This document shows, piece by piece, positions 16,289-25,331 of a stretch of DNA of 64,000 nt. The DNA is from CAYHBO01 sp964354855. Its GTDB lineage: Bacteria; Babelota; Babeliae; Babelales; RVW-14. Position numbers and translations under genes: made by a program. Location of the stretch: assembly GCA_964354855.1 (NCBI GenBank), contig CAYHBO010000001.1, positions 31,214 through 95,213 on the forward strand. Direction: 5' to 3'. Numbering within the stretch: the stretch's first letter is position 1; each line of letters opens with the position of its first letter. The notes beneath the pieces were generated by a model. The model saw nothing but the letters and a program-made list of their open reading frames with translations. It was not told the DNA's origin and ran no database searches.

Positions 16289-17671
16289 ATGCTTAAAAAG
16301 TTAAATTACTTATTGCAGACATTGCAACGCCTTACGTCATCCCAGCCTTCGCTGGGATCCAGGTCTACTCTACTACTGCTTCTTCTGACTACTTTTCTTA
16401 CCTCTCATGCCACCCCCGTTATAAAAAACGGACCCAATGTATTTGAAAAATGGGTAACGAAACAAACGATCCTAACTGATCGATCTCCAACCGAAATGGC
16501 CGCACTCCTCAACGATCACTACTTAACTCAATTTCGTGCTTACTACGAAAGTAATTTTGCACTACTAAAACCATTAACTGGATTTTTAAATAGGTTAACC
16601 GCAGAGCAAATTAACCAGCATGGATACCGATTTGAATCAATATTACCAGCGCCTATGACATCAACTTTAACCTCTTTATACGATCAACTTGAACACAATC
16701 AACAAGCATTTGTTAATACCTTAAAGCACCTCCAATTTTCATCTCCTATGATTAATCACATTGAAGAATCGTGTAAATATGACTTCACCGTTGAAAAATA
16801 TAAAATGCTGTCACGGTTGCTTTTCAAACAAGAAAACCGATTTAAAGAAGACGAGTTTCTTCTTGGGATGGCCAATAGAATTTTTGAATACTGTTTTCAA
16901 GAAGTCTCTTTTCCCCACTACCAAGCATTACTTAATAATCAAAGTGATTATCCCCTCGTACGATTTTTACACAGCACTCTATGGTACAACTTAGTTGGCA
17001 GCAACTGGCTCAACTGGCATAAAAATAGCTTAGAATTAATAGAACAGTCAGCCGATGCAGGCAATAGAATTATGTACCCAGCAGGCGGAACCGATGTATA
17101 CATGCTCCTACAAAACGGCGTATACAATATCACCATTGTTGATCCATTTTTACCAACACAAAAAGATTACTACACAGAAGGGTGGGATTGGTTAGTAAGA
17201 AGCAATACTCAAGATGGTGGCATCAATGATGAAATCAACTTTAATCCACCATACCGGCACCTTACATTAAAGCGAACCGCTTTTACCGAAGGCGATTCAT
17301 TTTATGCTAAACTTTCTACCGGCGATGCCGTAATGATCAAAAAAAGCACCACCACCTGGACTGTTCTTGATGGTAGCACCAATGCAACGCTTGGTTCCAT
17401 CATTATTGATCGACGTTTCACAAACCAACACGATTTCACCGTTAAGAATAATCCCATTGTTATGTCATACGATGAACTTGTATGTGCCATATCTCCAGAG
17501 ATGCTGAGTGGCTGGGGCATCGACCCTGACCTAATACATGATGATCAAGTCATCATCGTTAAGCAATTACGTAAACCGGTTCCCAAAAAAATACTGCAAA
17601 ACTTGCGCATTGCAATTGCAATGAATGCCGTAAATATGAAGTTTATTAGTTTTGCATCAGATCCAACATAA
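16289..17671 (+). CDS. Exported protein of unknown function, tandem paralog 2 of 3
   Basis: I chose the ATG at 16289, with AGGA eight bases upstream, rather than the one at 16247, which overlaps the previous gene. The 460-residue product has a signal region ending near SHATPVIK, a helical N-terminal half, and then the family core: MYPAGGTDVYMLLQNGVYN, VDPFLPTQKDYY, IIDRRFTNQHDF and VKQLRKPVP. A short family A half-element (16333-16364) is read in frame as SSQPSLGSR inside the signal sequence. Tandem position and similarity show duplication; the function is unknown. Confidence 0.8.
   Translation: MLKKLNYLLQTLQRLTSSQPSLGSRSTLLLLLLTTFLTSHATPVIKNGPNVFEKWVTKQTILTDRSPTEMAALLNDHYLTQFRAYYESNFALLKPLTGFLNRLTAEQINQHGYRFESILPAPMTSTLTSLYDQLEHNQQAFVNTLKHLQFSSPMINHIEESCKYDFTVEKYKMLSRLLFKQENRFKEDEFLLGMANRIFEYCFQEVSFPHYQALLNNQSDYPLVRFLHSTLWYNLVGSNWLNWHKNSLELIEQSADAGNRIMYPAGGTDVYMLLQNGVYNITIVDPFLPTQKDYYTEGWDWLVRSNTQDGGINDEINFNPPYRHLTLKRTAFTEGDSFYAKLSTGDAVMIKKSTTTWTVLDGSTNATLGSIIIDRRFTNQHDFTVKNNPIVMSYDELVCAISPEMLSGWGIDPDLIHDDQVIIVKQLRKPVPKKILQNLRIAIAMNAVNMKFISFASDPT
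16333..16364. repeat. Short palindromic element, family A type, in the leader of paralog 2
   Basis: The sequence TACGTCATCCCAGCCTTCGC continues TGGGATCCAGGT, with an internal CCCAGC/GCTGGG palindrome. It is read in frame within the signal-peptide region. It is shorter than the two-armed family A elements. Confidence 0.7.
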
Positions 17672-17681
17672 GGAGCGCGCC

Positions 17682-19196
17682 ATGATATTTTTTTTAACTA
17701 TTTTTTTGGCATTATTATTTTTTATGCTGTTACTTTTTACCTCTAAGTCATCCTCGCGCATGCGGGGATCCAGTCTTTTTCTTAAAAATAAGCAGCTTTT
17801 AACAAAGAAGGCATGTATCCCCGCATGCGCGAGGATGACGTCACAAGAACCTCATTGGCTTCTCTCAACCACAAAGAAAATAACATTAAACGTTCTTTTA
17901 ATTCTACTTATCATCCCCTCCATCAACGCCATCGAAGCAAAACGCGCCTCCGATGTCTTTAAAAAATGGCTTACCTGGCAAGAGTGCTTTACCCCAGTAA
18001 ACCTTGCTGACGAACAAGAAAAACTTGCTCAACAATTTTCAAAGAACTTTAAAACTGTTTATGAACAATACCTTCCGCTCCTTCGCACTTACCACACGCC
18101 ATTTTTGCAAAAACTTACTGATAGCCAAGTAAGCGAAGCTGGACATCAGATCACTGATTTAAGACATGAAAATATTCGATCAACATTAACCAAACTCTAC
18201 GTGGCGGCACAAAACGATATGCCAACATTTATCAACATGCTCAATAATTTATCATTCAACGAACATTCTCTAAGTATTCCTCAAGCATTTACACAAGATG
18301 TCATTGATAACAGCTTACGAACCAATGCCGCTCTATGTTCTTGTATCTTTGGTCAAGACAACCAACACAGCTCAGTTAACACGCTAAAAGACACTGCTAT
18401 CCTTTTTGAAGTTGCCAACAAGTTTGCTAATTTTTGTTTTGAGCCTAAAACATTCCCCCTATTTCAAGAAATGTTACTCCAAAAAAAATACCGCGCTACC
18501 GCACAGTTCCTCTTTTCAACCATGCATCAACGCTTTTCAGGTTCAGGCTGGCACAATTGGAGTACACAATGTTTAAGCGATCTCAAAACAGCATCAGAAG
18601 AAGGAAAAACAGTTGTTTATGTCGCAGGAGGGAGTGATATTTATCAACTCATCACTCATGGCATTTACAACATTAAAGTGATTGATCCTCAGTTGCCATC
18701 ACAACCACAATACTATGCTGATGAGTGGGCATGGATTATAAAAGGCGACATTGGAGATCAAATTGTTTTTGACACACAGAACATCATCATGACGAGAACA
18801 AGTTATCAAGAAGAGAATAAGTCATTCATAGCTCGATTAGAAGATGGACAAGAAGCAAGTATTAACCCAAGTAAAACAGTCTGGTTTATTGCTAATATCG
18901 ATGGGAAAAAGCTTGGATCATATACATTAGAACGTCGTTTTGTGAGACAAGAAGATTTTAAAGAAGCGCCCGATCAGGCGCTTCTTATGTCATTTAATGA
19001 ACTCTTTTTTATCGCATTGCCTGATGTATTGCAAGGCTGGCATATCGAACCGAGTAAATTTACTGATGATCTTAACATTTTCATCAAACAGCTTCACGAG
19101 CCAGTCACTAAGGCAGAAGTGTGTAATATGCGCAATGCAAGCTTATTGAATGCAACAGATTTTAAGTTTATCCCACTAGGCTGCAGAATTAATTAA
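17682..19196 (+). CDS. Exported protein of unknown function, tandem paralog 3 of 3
   Basis: The ATG at 17682 has AAGGAG six bases upstream, which decides the start. The 504-residue product opens with a hydrophobic stretch, then a family A repeat translation (SSSRMRG ... CIPACARMT), then a second hydrophobic stretch ending IPSINAIEAKRAS. The rest matches paralog 2: a helical half, VYVAGGSDIYQLITHGIYN, VIDPQLPSQPQYY, LERRFVRQEDF and IKQLHEPV. The left arm of its repeat is read in a different frame from paralog 1. This argues for separate insertions or later frame-restoring changes. The function is unknown. Confidence 0.8.
   Translation: MIFFLTIFLALLFFMLLLFTSKSSSRMRGSSLFLKNKQLLTKKACIPACARMTSQEPHWLLSTTKKITLNVLLILLIIPSINAIEAKRASDVFKKWLTWQECFTPVNLADEQEKLAQQFSKNFKTVYEQYLPLLRTYHTPFLQKLTDSQVSEAGHQITDLRHENIRSTLTKLYVAAQNDMPTFINMLNNLSFNEHSLSIPQAFTQDVIDNSLRTNAALCSCIFGQDNQHSSVNTLKDTAILFEVANKFANFCFEPKTFPLFQEMLLQKKYRATAQFLFSTMHQRFSGSGWHNWSTQCLSDLKTASEEGKTVVYVAGGSDIYQLITHGIYNIKVIDPQLPSQPQYYADEWAWIIKGDIGDQIVFDTQNIIMTRTSYQEENKSFIARLEDGQEASINPSKTVWFIANIDGKKLGSYTLERRFVRQEDFKEAPDQALLMSFNELFFIALPDVLQGWHIEPSKFTDDLNIFIKQLHEPVTKAEVCNMRNASLLNATDFKFIPLGCRIN
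17747..17839. repeat. Palindromic element, family A, in the leader of paralog 3
   Basis: The arms are GTCATCCTCGCGCATGCGGG and CCCGCATGCGCGAGGATGAC, near-perfect reverse complements. The spacer is AT-rich and encodes FLKNKQLLTKK. The element lies between two hydrophobic segments of the exported protein. Confidence 0.9.
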
Positions 19197-19197
19197 T

Positions 19198-19232
19198 TAA
19201 AAGAGACTCGTTTTTTCACCAAGCCTCTTTTA
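19198..19232 (+). terminator. Possible terminator after the tandem paralogs
   Basis: AAAAGAG and CTCTTTT flank a T-rich loop two bases after the stop of paralog 3. The next gene converges on it from the other strand. The stem is only seven A/T-rich pairs, so this is a weak call. Confidence 0.45.
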
Positions 19233-19263
19233 TAAACTTAATGCAATATTTTTATCTTAATTC

Positions 19264-20121
19264 TTACGCTGCAAGCAACAAGCCCATTTGATAATATATA
19301 TTTAATCCAACAGAATCTAGCCTTTGTGACGCTATCACTCTAGCAGTTACATTAACAGGAGTTTCGCCATTACAAACAATATTTCGATTCGCCCCTGCAA
19401 TAATTAATGTATGCATAATTTTTAACGCATCTTCATTTGCATGAACATCAACATTGGCAACAATATGCAACGCTGTTTCACCAAAACAATTTGTGTGATT
19501 AATAAAAGCTAGAATATCAGACCGTGAACAAAGCTGACGCACTTTTACCAAACTACCAACCAAGCAAGCATCTAAGAGTATATCCCCGAAAGAATTATCT
19601 TGAGAATCAAAAACGCCTTGTATTCTCAAACACTCACACACATCCTGGTCATTACAAGTTGTTACCGCAGAAACAAGAGAGACTCCTTGCTTACTGACAA
19701 CTTGTAAGGCAGTTTTCCCCTCATGATTTTTAACATACACAGATGCCCGACCTTCTTTTATCAAAATAAAAGCTTTAGTCCATTGCCCACCCATTACAGC
19801 AAAATGTAACGCTGTATTGCCATCTTCATCTTTGGCATTAACCATAGCGCTTTCACTATGAACTATTGCTCGCAACTGTTCAACGTCACCAGACATTACC
19901 GCAACCATCAAAGGCGTCGTCCCTGTTCTATGAGTTACCGCGAAATTTACCCCCGCATCAACTTGACGATAGAGATCTTTAGTTTGTTGATAATAAACAA
20001 CCAAAACAGCATCAGTTTTTTGTCCAAATGCCCCTAAAGTATATGAATTAACATCCGGATTCATAGCATACATATTACTAATAAAACAAAGGCCAGTCGC
20101 AATTAACATTAATTTTTTCAT
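19264..20121 (-). CDS. Exported ankyrin-repeat protein
   Basis: The 285-residue product has a signal peptide ending Ala-Met (MKKLMLIATGLCFISNMYAM). Ankyrin-like repeats lie at about residues 66-95 (TGTTPLMVAVMSGD), 99-128 (DGNTALHFAVMGG), 133-160 (EGKTALQVV) and 212-250 (FGETALHIVANVD ... IIAGAN), with a final partial repeat (NGETPVNVTA). Such repeats mediate protein binding; export suggests a role outside the cytoplasm, possibly in the host. The start is preceded by AAGGA. It stands alone, converging on the tandem paralogs. Confidence 0.88.
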   Translation of the reverse strand: MKKLMLIATGLCFISNMYAMNPDVNSYTLGAFGQKTDAVLVVYYQQTKDLYRQVDAGVNFAVTHRTGTTPLMVAVMSGDVEQLRAIVHSESAMVNAKDEDGNTALHFAVMGGQWTKAFILIKEGRASVYVKNHEGKTALQVVSKQGVSLVSAVTTCNDQDVCECLRIQGVFDSQDNSFGDILLDACLVGSLVKVRQLCSRSDILAFINHTNCFGETALHIVANVDVHANEDALKIMHTLIIAGANRNIVCNGETPVNVTARVIASQRLDSVGLNIYYQMGLLLAA

Positions 20122-20289
20122 TAGGAAATCCTTCTCAAAAATTGTTATTAAAAATACCTAGGGAGAGATAAGATACTTATATTTTTTAAAAACACCATTT
20201 AATTATCAAAAAGTACAAAAAGTAGCTATGCTTTATCGATCAACGTAATTCAATCTTTTTTTCATATAGAGTTTTAAAAACGAGTTGTC

Positions 20290-20559
20290 GTGTTCCCGTT
20301 ATTTTTCCCCTACTTACATATTTTTATTGTTATCATAGCGCTTGTTATTGCTTGGTATGCGCTTGTTATTAAGCCACAACGAATCATGCAAAAACAAATA
20401 GCCAAGCTTCAAGCAGCGCTCTGCGAAGGGGCTATTATTACCACCAATACCGGCATCCAGGGCACAATCATCACTATTATGACTAATGCCATTATCATCA
20501 GAACTGTTGATGGCGAACTTATTGAAATACTCCCATGGTCCATAACAAGCCTACCGTAA
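20290..20559 (+). CDS. yajC: Preprotein translocase subunit YajC
   Basis: The 89-residue protein has one N-terminal membrane helix (IFIVIIALVIAWYALVIKPQ) followed by QRIMQKQIAKLQAALCEGAIITTNTGIQGTI, the usual YajC arrangement. It assists SecDF in Sec-dependent export, fitting a genome with many exported proteins. The start codon is GTG. Its 3' end overlaps the comEC-like gene by 25 bases. Confidence 0.88.
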   Translation: MFPLFFPYLHIFIVIIALVIAWYALVIKPQRIMQKQIAKLQAALCEGAIITTNTGIQGTIITIMTNAIIIRTVDGELIEILPWSITSLP

Positions 20560-21740
20560 ACGCATTATTCGCTTTTCCCCTTGTCGGCCTTATAGCCGGG
20601 ATTACCCTGCAATCTTTTATTGGGTGCTCGTTAGTATGGGGGATAGGTATTTCGATGGTTATAGGGCTAGTCGCTCTCCTCTACTCGCTCATTACATTCA
20701 CTCCATCGGGGCGAACGGAATCGCCTCTCGCTCATCCTGAGGAGCAGCGCCAAGCTACGTCTCGAAGGACCATTCTCATTACCCTCCTGTTTTTTTGTGT
20801 CGGTCTCATCATCTATCCCCTCCAACGCAACCATAACGATTATCTGCGAGATCATTACACCGGCAAATCATGCACTATTATTGCCGAAGTTGATGATGTG
20901 CAAACCTCTCCCGGTAATTTATTTGAAGGCATTGCCCACTTAACGGTTAACCGTATAAAACCAATCGAAGATGACCACTATGAAAACACATCATTTTCTT
21001 TTCTCTGTTACAATAAAGAGGCTTTTGACCTTGAAGTTGGTGATGAATTATTCTTTGAAAATATCACCCTACCCCTTCCTTCAAGCAGCTCTCTTGCTCA
21101 AAATACCCCATTCGGCGATTATCTGATAAAAGAAAATATTGTCTCTGCCGTGTTTTTACAAAAAAAGGACATGTTTAATATTATCAACAGAATTAATTTT
21201 TCACTCAGCAAATGGATCTGGCAGCAAAAGACTCGCGTTTTAAGTACCATCAAAAAAAGCGTTTCTCCACTAGCGTACTCATATTTTGCACTCATCTTTT
21301 TAGGGTATAAACAACTCGCACAAAACCATGAACTTCGCAAAGTCTTTAACCTCTGGGGACTGGCACATTTTCTTGCACGCGCCGGCCTACACATCATGCT
21401 TTTTATCTGGCTCTGGCAATTATTCTTAAGTTTTTTACCGCTATCTATCATTGTCAAAAGAATCATCCTCTTTTTAGTGTGCTTCACGTATGCATTATTT
21501 TCCTGGTCAAGCATCCCCTTCTTCCGCGCTTACGTTGTGTTTGTTTTAGCAAGAATAGCCCACTTTCTCGATCAGCAAACGCATTTTTTACATTTACTTA
21601 CGGTCACCTGCCTGTTTGTGTTACTACTAAACCCCATACAACTATTTTTCCTAGACTTCCAACTCACCTTTGCACTGACCTTTGTTCTAGGATGGTTCTC
21701 ACAGATAAGTTCGGTTAAACAGGTAAAAAAAATAATCTAA
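20535..21740 (+). CDS. ComEC/Rec2-related membrane protein, short form
   Basis: The 401-residue product has N-terminal membrane helices, an OB-like extracellular part (GKSCTIIAEVDDV), and a ComEC competence domain with GLAHFLARAGLHIMLFIW, which fits the GLxHLLAxSGLH motif. ComEC forms the inner-membrane channel for DNA uptake. The usual C-terminal metallo-beta-lactamase domain is absent, since the protein ends after the membrane region (FQLTFALTFVLGWFSQ). The N-terminal loop (about residues 46-79) contains two palindromic repeats. Type IV pilus genes elsewhere in the window could serve the same uptake pathway. Confidence 0.85.
   Translation: MVHNKPTVNALFAFPLVGLIAGITLQSFIGCSLVWGIGISMVIGLVALLYSLITFTPSGRTESPLAHPEEQRQATSRRTILITLLFFCVGLIIYPLQRNHNDYLRDHYTGKSCTIIAEVDDVQTSPGNLFEGIAHLTVNRIKPIEDDHYENTSFSFLCYNKEAFDLEVGDELFFENITLPLPSSSSLAQNTPFGDYLIKENIVSAVFLQKKDMFNIINRINFSLSKWIWQQKTRVLSTIKKSVSPLAYSYFALIFLGYKQLAQNHELRKVFNLWGLAHFLARAGLHIMLFIWLWQLFLSFLPLSIIVKRIILFLVCFTYALFSWSSIPFFRAYVVFVLARIAHFLDQQTHFLHLLTVTCLFVLLLNPIQLFFLDFQLTFALTFVLGWFSQISSVKQVKKII
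20670..20719. repeat. Palindromic repeat, family E, inside the comEC-like gene
   Basis: CTCCTCTACTCGCTCATTAC, then CACTCCATCGGGGCGAACGG, is related to the copies at 1717-1761 and 8331-8367. It encodes LLYSLITFTPSGRTE in a loop after the second membrane helix. Confidence 0.65.
20731..20771. repeat. Palindromic repeat, family B, inside the comEC-like gene
   Basis: CTCATCCTGAGGAGCAGCGC, then CAAGCTACGTCTCGAAGGA, matches the mutL repeat with an altered centre. It encodes AHPEEQRQATSRR and directly follows a family E copy, as a composite insert. Confidence 0.75.
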
Positions 21741-21764
21741 GTATAAAAAACATACGGGAGCGTT

Positions 21765-23042
21765 ATGAAAAACAGATATGGTCTATTATTTGTTATCTTT
21801 TTAGAGGGAGTATCTATTTGCGCAACTCCAGCCACCATTACTAAATCAAAAGAAATATCAAAAGTAGGAACCAAGCAACTTAACGTCATGGTGTATTTTG
21901 CCGGCAACAATGACCTTTACGACATATGCGTTAAACAGATGCAACAGATGGCGGTCATTGGCTCTTTGTTTCATGTAAATTTTATTACGCAGCTTGATGT
22001 TTTAAATGAACACAAAGTAAAAAGATATTACATAGCAAAGAACGATATTATTGAACTTGAAGAAATATCAGAAGGCCCTGAAGCCATTAGTGGCACCCCC
22101 GCAAGCCTCGCATCCTTTGTACAATGGGGTATGGAAAAATTTCCTGCACGAGATTTATTTTTAATTATTTCTAACCATGGTGATGGCATCAAAGATCGCA
22201 ATTACTGGAGTCACGCTAAAACCAAACGCGGTATAGCCATCAATAACCATGCCAACTGTTATCTCACCAATCAAGGCCTTGAAGAAGCTCTTAGGTTTAT
22301 TTCCCAACGCGTTCTTGGTGGACGCAAGATTTCGCTCGTACTTACGGATGCATGCTTTATGTCAATGGTCGAAATTTGCTCTCAAATTAAGCGCTCGGTA
22401 AAACTTTTCGTAGGCTCTCAAGACACAGAACCATTTCTTGGCTATAATTATACCGATCTTTTTAGCGTTTTCACCGACTCTGATGGAGATCATCTAAATT
22501 CAGAAAGATTTGCTCGATGGGCAGTAGATAGTTATATCAACGAACATAAAAATTCCGGGAAATCAATCACACATGCAGCTATTAACCTAGAATCCATTGA
22601 AAAAGTTGAAGACAACCTTAAACAATTAGCACTCTTATGTTCCGAATGCATCGACCAAAAACCTGAGTTTTTTGAAGCAATATATAACATTAGAGAACAT
22701 ACGAACATCAAATTTAGAGACTTAGATTATATCGATTTGCACCACTTTTATAACGACTTAATCAACATTATTACTCCAATGCTATCAGAAAAGTCTCATC
22801 GACGTCGCGAGGTTGTACGCCTTGCACTCGAAGGAAAATCATTACTGGGTGATTGTATTCTTGCAAACCAAACCGGCCCTATAAATCCTGGGGCCATGGG
22901 CCTGTCACTTTATTTTCCAATACACACGATCCATCAATCATATTATCCAACTATTTTTAATCAAAAAACGGGCTGGAGTACATTTTTAAAGACGTACTTA
23001 TACCGCTTGTATCACACATTAAGCAGGAAAGCAGGGGCCTAG
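21765..23042 (+). CDS. Secreted clostripain-family (C11) cysteine peptidase, copy 1
   Basis: The 425-residue product has a signal peptide ending near SICATPA and a C11 catalytic domain. It starts at LNVMVYFAGNNDL, with catalytic His138 in IISNHGDG and Cys197 in LTDACFMSM, followed by the SQDTEP loop. C11 peptidases cleave after basic residues and self-process. A paralog with the same architecture lies at 49070-50497. Export suggests envelope processing or host-protein degradation. A GGGAG ribosome site precedes the ATG. Confidence 0.9.
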   Translation: MKNRYGLLFVIFLEGVSICATPATITKSKEISKVGTKQLNVMVYFAGNNDLYDICVKQMQQMAVIGSLFHVNFITQLDVLNEHKVKRYYIAKNDIIELEEISEGPEAISGTPASLASFVQWGMEKFPARDLFLIISNHGDGIKDRNYWSHAKTKRGIAINNHANCYLTNQGLEEALRFISQRVLGGRKISLVLTDACFMSMVEICSQIKRSVKLFVGSQDTEPFLGYNYTDLFSVFTDSDGDHLNSERFARWAVDSYINEHKNSGKSITHAAINLESIEKVEDNLKQLALLCSECIDQKPEFFEAIYNIREHTNIKFRDLDYIDLHHFYNDLINIITPMLSEKSHRRREVVRLALEGKSLLGDCILANQTGPINPGAMGLSLYFPIHTIHQSYYPTIFNQKTGWSTFLKTYLYRLYHTLSRKAGA

Positions 23043-23091
23043 AAAAAACATCCACTTTGTTATAGTCATTTGATAATCGATAGGATATCCC

Positions 23092-23655
23092 ATGGAAAAA
23101 AAGACGTTACTCAATGAGCTCACCAAAAAATATAAAAATTGCCAAGGCTGCCCACTCGCAAAGCTCGGTAGAACTCAAGTTGTTTTCGGCGTCGGCAACC
23201 CTGATACCAAGCTTATGTTTATCGGTGAAGCTCCGGGACGAGATGAGGATCTTAACGGCGAACCATTCATAGGTCGCTCTGGAAAATTACTCACACAAAT
23301 TATTGAAGACATGGGTCTTTCACGGAGCGAAGTTTATATTACTAATGTCGTCAAAAGCAGACCACCCAATAACCGAACCCCAATAAAACAAGAACGCGAA
23401 GCTTGTAAAACATTAATTTTGGTAAAAGAGATCGACATCATTAAACCAAAAATCATCTGTACCCTCGGGTCACCGGCAACTAAAGCACTTCTTGGAGATG
23501 ATATACAAATTTCACAGGCTCGTGGTAAATTTGCTGAGTATCGCGGCATCCCAGTCATGCCAACCTATCACCCGGCATATTTACTACGTAATCCCATTGC
23601 AAAACATACAGTGTGGGAAGATATGAAAAAAATTATGGAAGAACTTAAAGATTGA
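23092..23655 (+). CDS. Uracil-DNA glycosylase, family 4 (4Fe-4S)
   Basis: The 187-residue enzyme removes uracil from DNA to start base-excision repair. It has the family 4 motif GEAPGRDEDLNGEPFIG, the ITNVVKSRPPNNRTP segment and the C-terminal PTYHPAYLLRNP. Four cysteines, C17, C20, C105 and C123, have the spacing of the iron-sulphur cluster of type-4 enzymes. Length is normal for the family. It has an AGGA site and lies alone between the protease and a converging phosphatase. Confidence 0.94.
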   Translation: MEKKTLLNELTKKYKNCQGCPLAKLGRTQVVFGVGNPDTKLMFIGEAPGRDEDLNGEPFIGRSGKLLTQIIEDMGLSRSEVYITNVVKSRPPNNRTPIKQEREACKTLILVKEIDIIKPKIICTLGSPATKALLGDDIQISQARGKFAEYRGIPVMPTYHPAYLLRNPIAKHTVWEDMKKIMEELKD

Positions 23656-23718
23656 GAAAAAGTAACTAAAACTTATAAACTCCATCTTTTATTTTTTTAG
23701 CAGCTGATTCTTAGACTT

Positions 23719-23806
23719 GTCATCCTGAACTTGCCTGCCCGCCGAAGCTCCTGGCTCGACGTAGCTTTAGCGTAGGCGGCTTGGCGTAGGTTGGTTTCAG
23801 GATGAC
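23719..23806. repeat. Palindromic repeat, family C (intergenic)
   Basis: The ends GTCATCCTGAAC and GGTTTCAGGATGAC are inverted, around a centre with CCCGCCGAAGC and GGCTTGGCGTAGG. A related copy with the same centre is read in frame at 61092-61150. It lies between two converging genes and could act as a transcript-ending hairpin. Confidence 0.85.
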
Positions 23807-23821
23807 AATTAAGAAGACAAA

Positions 23822-25279
23822 TCAACTTTTCGTCACCGGGTCAGGGATTAATAGAATATTCAACGGATCTTGCGGCCAGGTTCTGCCTGATGGTACCCAT
23901 AAAAATCGCTTACCGGTACGCTCCTGAATCGATCTTAATGGATAATCATAAACCTTCATAGCACAAGCATCATACGTTTCAGCAAGGATAATCTCAACAC
24001 ATCCCTCACTATTCAACTTAGAGCCTGATACGGTAGACACGGTAAACACCGGTCCGTAATGTTGCATGTAAAATTGTGGGCTTTCACCAGAGACCACTTC
24101 TTTCCAGTCCAAAGGCCTGTTTTTAGGATCTTCAAATGGCTTTCGTAGCAAGTCTGCATCGATATTTATTTCTTTATCTCTGAACAACTTTAACACCGCA
24201 ATAGAATCTTGATGGCCGCGAATAAGGGCATCTACCTGTTGATTATTAAGTATACATTCAACGGCAAACAGATCCGCACTATGAATATCATTCCCACGAT
24301 TAGATTTCGAAAATAATTTTCTACGCAAGCTTTCTTCGATTGCTTCATTATCACAATTTTGTTTAACCAATATGGCCCTTTCTGGATCATGATGAATGAT
24401 ATCCGTCCATAAGTAATGTGAAAAATAAACCCCTACAATCGGATTATAAAGATCTTTCAAAAAAATTGGTTTAAAGGAAGCCTGGCTACTCAATAATAGC
24501 TCCTTAGGATCAAATTTAGGCTCAGGAGCACCGTGACAAAATTGAAGAATTGCACCCCCACAGCGCACATAGTGTGTCAATGCAAAACATGAGTAAAGTG
24601 TATCTAGTTGCTCAATAAGACCTTCAGGTTCATTAAACAAATACTTATCCATAATTTCTCGGATGAGGCCTTTAGCTCCATAATATCTATTAATCTCTAC
24701 CCATTCATGATTCCCGCGCAACAAAATAACACGATCAAAATTAAGCATTTTAAGACAAAGCAAGAGAGCTAGGCATTCAACACTATATTTTGTTCTATCA
24801 ACATAATCGCCAATAAAAATAAGAGAACATCCAGGGTTGAGCGTTAAATCTTCATTGAGCACTCCCTCAATAACCCAACGCCGCAACTGCCGCAATAACG
24901 TAAAATAAGATCCATGAATATCTCCAACGACAAAAAGATGATCTTCTGGCGTTAAATGCCATGATGAAGCATGGCCAACATGGCCATCTTTATTGCTGAT
25001 GCCAAAATCAGCAAGTTGCCTTTCTGTCTCTATGATAAACATATCAATCAATGCAGAAAAATCTTTCTGATAAATAAGAGCATCCAGATGCTTATCTAAC
25101 AATGGAATTTCTGGATAATTTTGTTCACTCCACCATACCGTCTCTTCAAGTTCTTGTAGGGTTTTGAAATCATAGAAATCTTTAAGTTGCTTAAAATCAT
25201 CAGGACCTGCAAGAAGGGCCGGATGCAGAGAAAGAAAGATAGCGAGAAGAAGTTGTGTAATTAGAAATTTAAATTTCAT
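23822..25279 (-). CDS. Secreted PPP-type metallophosphoesterase, copy 1
   Basis: The 485-residue product has a signal peptide (KFLITQLLLAIFLSLHPALLAG) and a calcineurin-like domain. The metal-binding motifs are in order: VVGDIHGSYF, FIGDYVDRT, LLRGNHEW, then RGHQDS further on. These are the signature motifs of the PPP family of serine/threonine phosphatases. A paralog follows at 25547. The location outside the cytoplasm makes host or surface phosphoproteins plausible substrates, by inference only. The C-terminal part (GPVFTVSTVSGSK, YDYPLRS) is conserved between the two copies. Confidence 0.88.
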   Translation of the reverse strand: MKFKFLITQLLLAIFLSLHPALLAGPDDFKQLKDFYDFKTLQELEETVWWSEQNYPEIPLLDKHLDALIYQKDFSALIDMFIIETERQLADFGISNKDGHVGHASSWHLTPEDHLFVVGDIHGSYFTLLRQLRRWVIEGVLNEDLTLNPGCSLIFIGDYVDRTKYSVECLALLLCLKMLNFDRVILLRGNHEWVEINRYYGAKGLIREIMDKYLFNEPEGLIEQLDTLYSCFALTHYVRCGGAILQFCHGAPEPKFDPKELLLSSQASFKPIFLKDLYNPIVGVYFSHYLWTDIIHHDPERAILVKQNCDNEAIEESLRRKLFSKSNRGNDIHSADLFAVECILNNQQVDALIRGHQDSIAVLKLFRDKEINIDADLLRKPFEDPKNRPLDWKEVVSGESPQFYMQHYGPVFTVSTVSGSKLNSEGCVEIILAETYDACAMKVYDYPLRSIQERTGKRFLWVPSGRTWPQDPLNILLIPDPVTKS

Positions 25280-25331
25280 ATGAGGTGCTCAACTATTTTT
25301 TACTTCGTTCATAAAACATTCTTCGCAGCCA

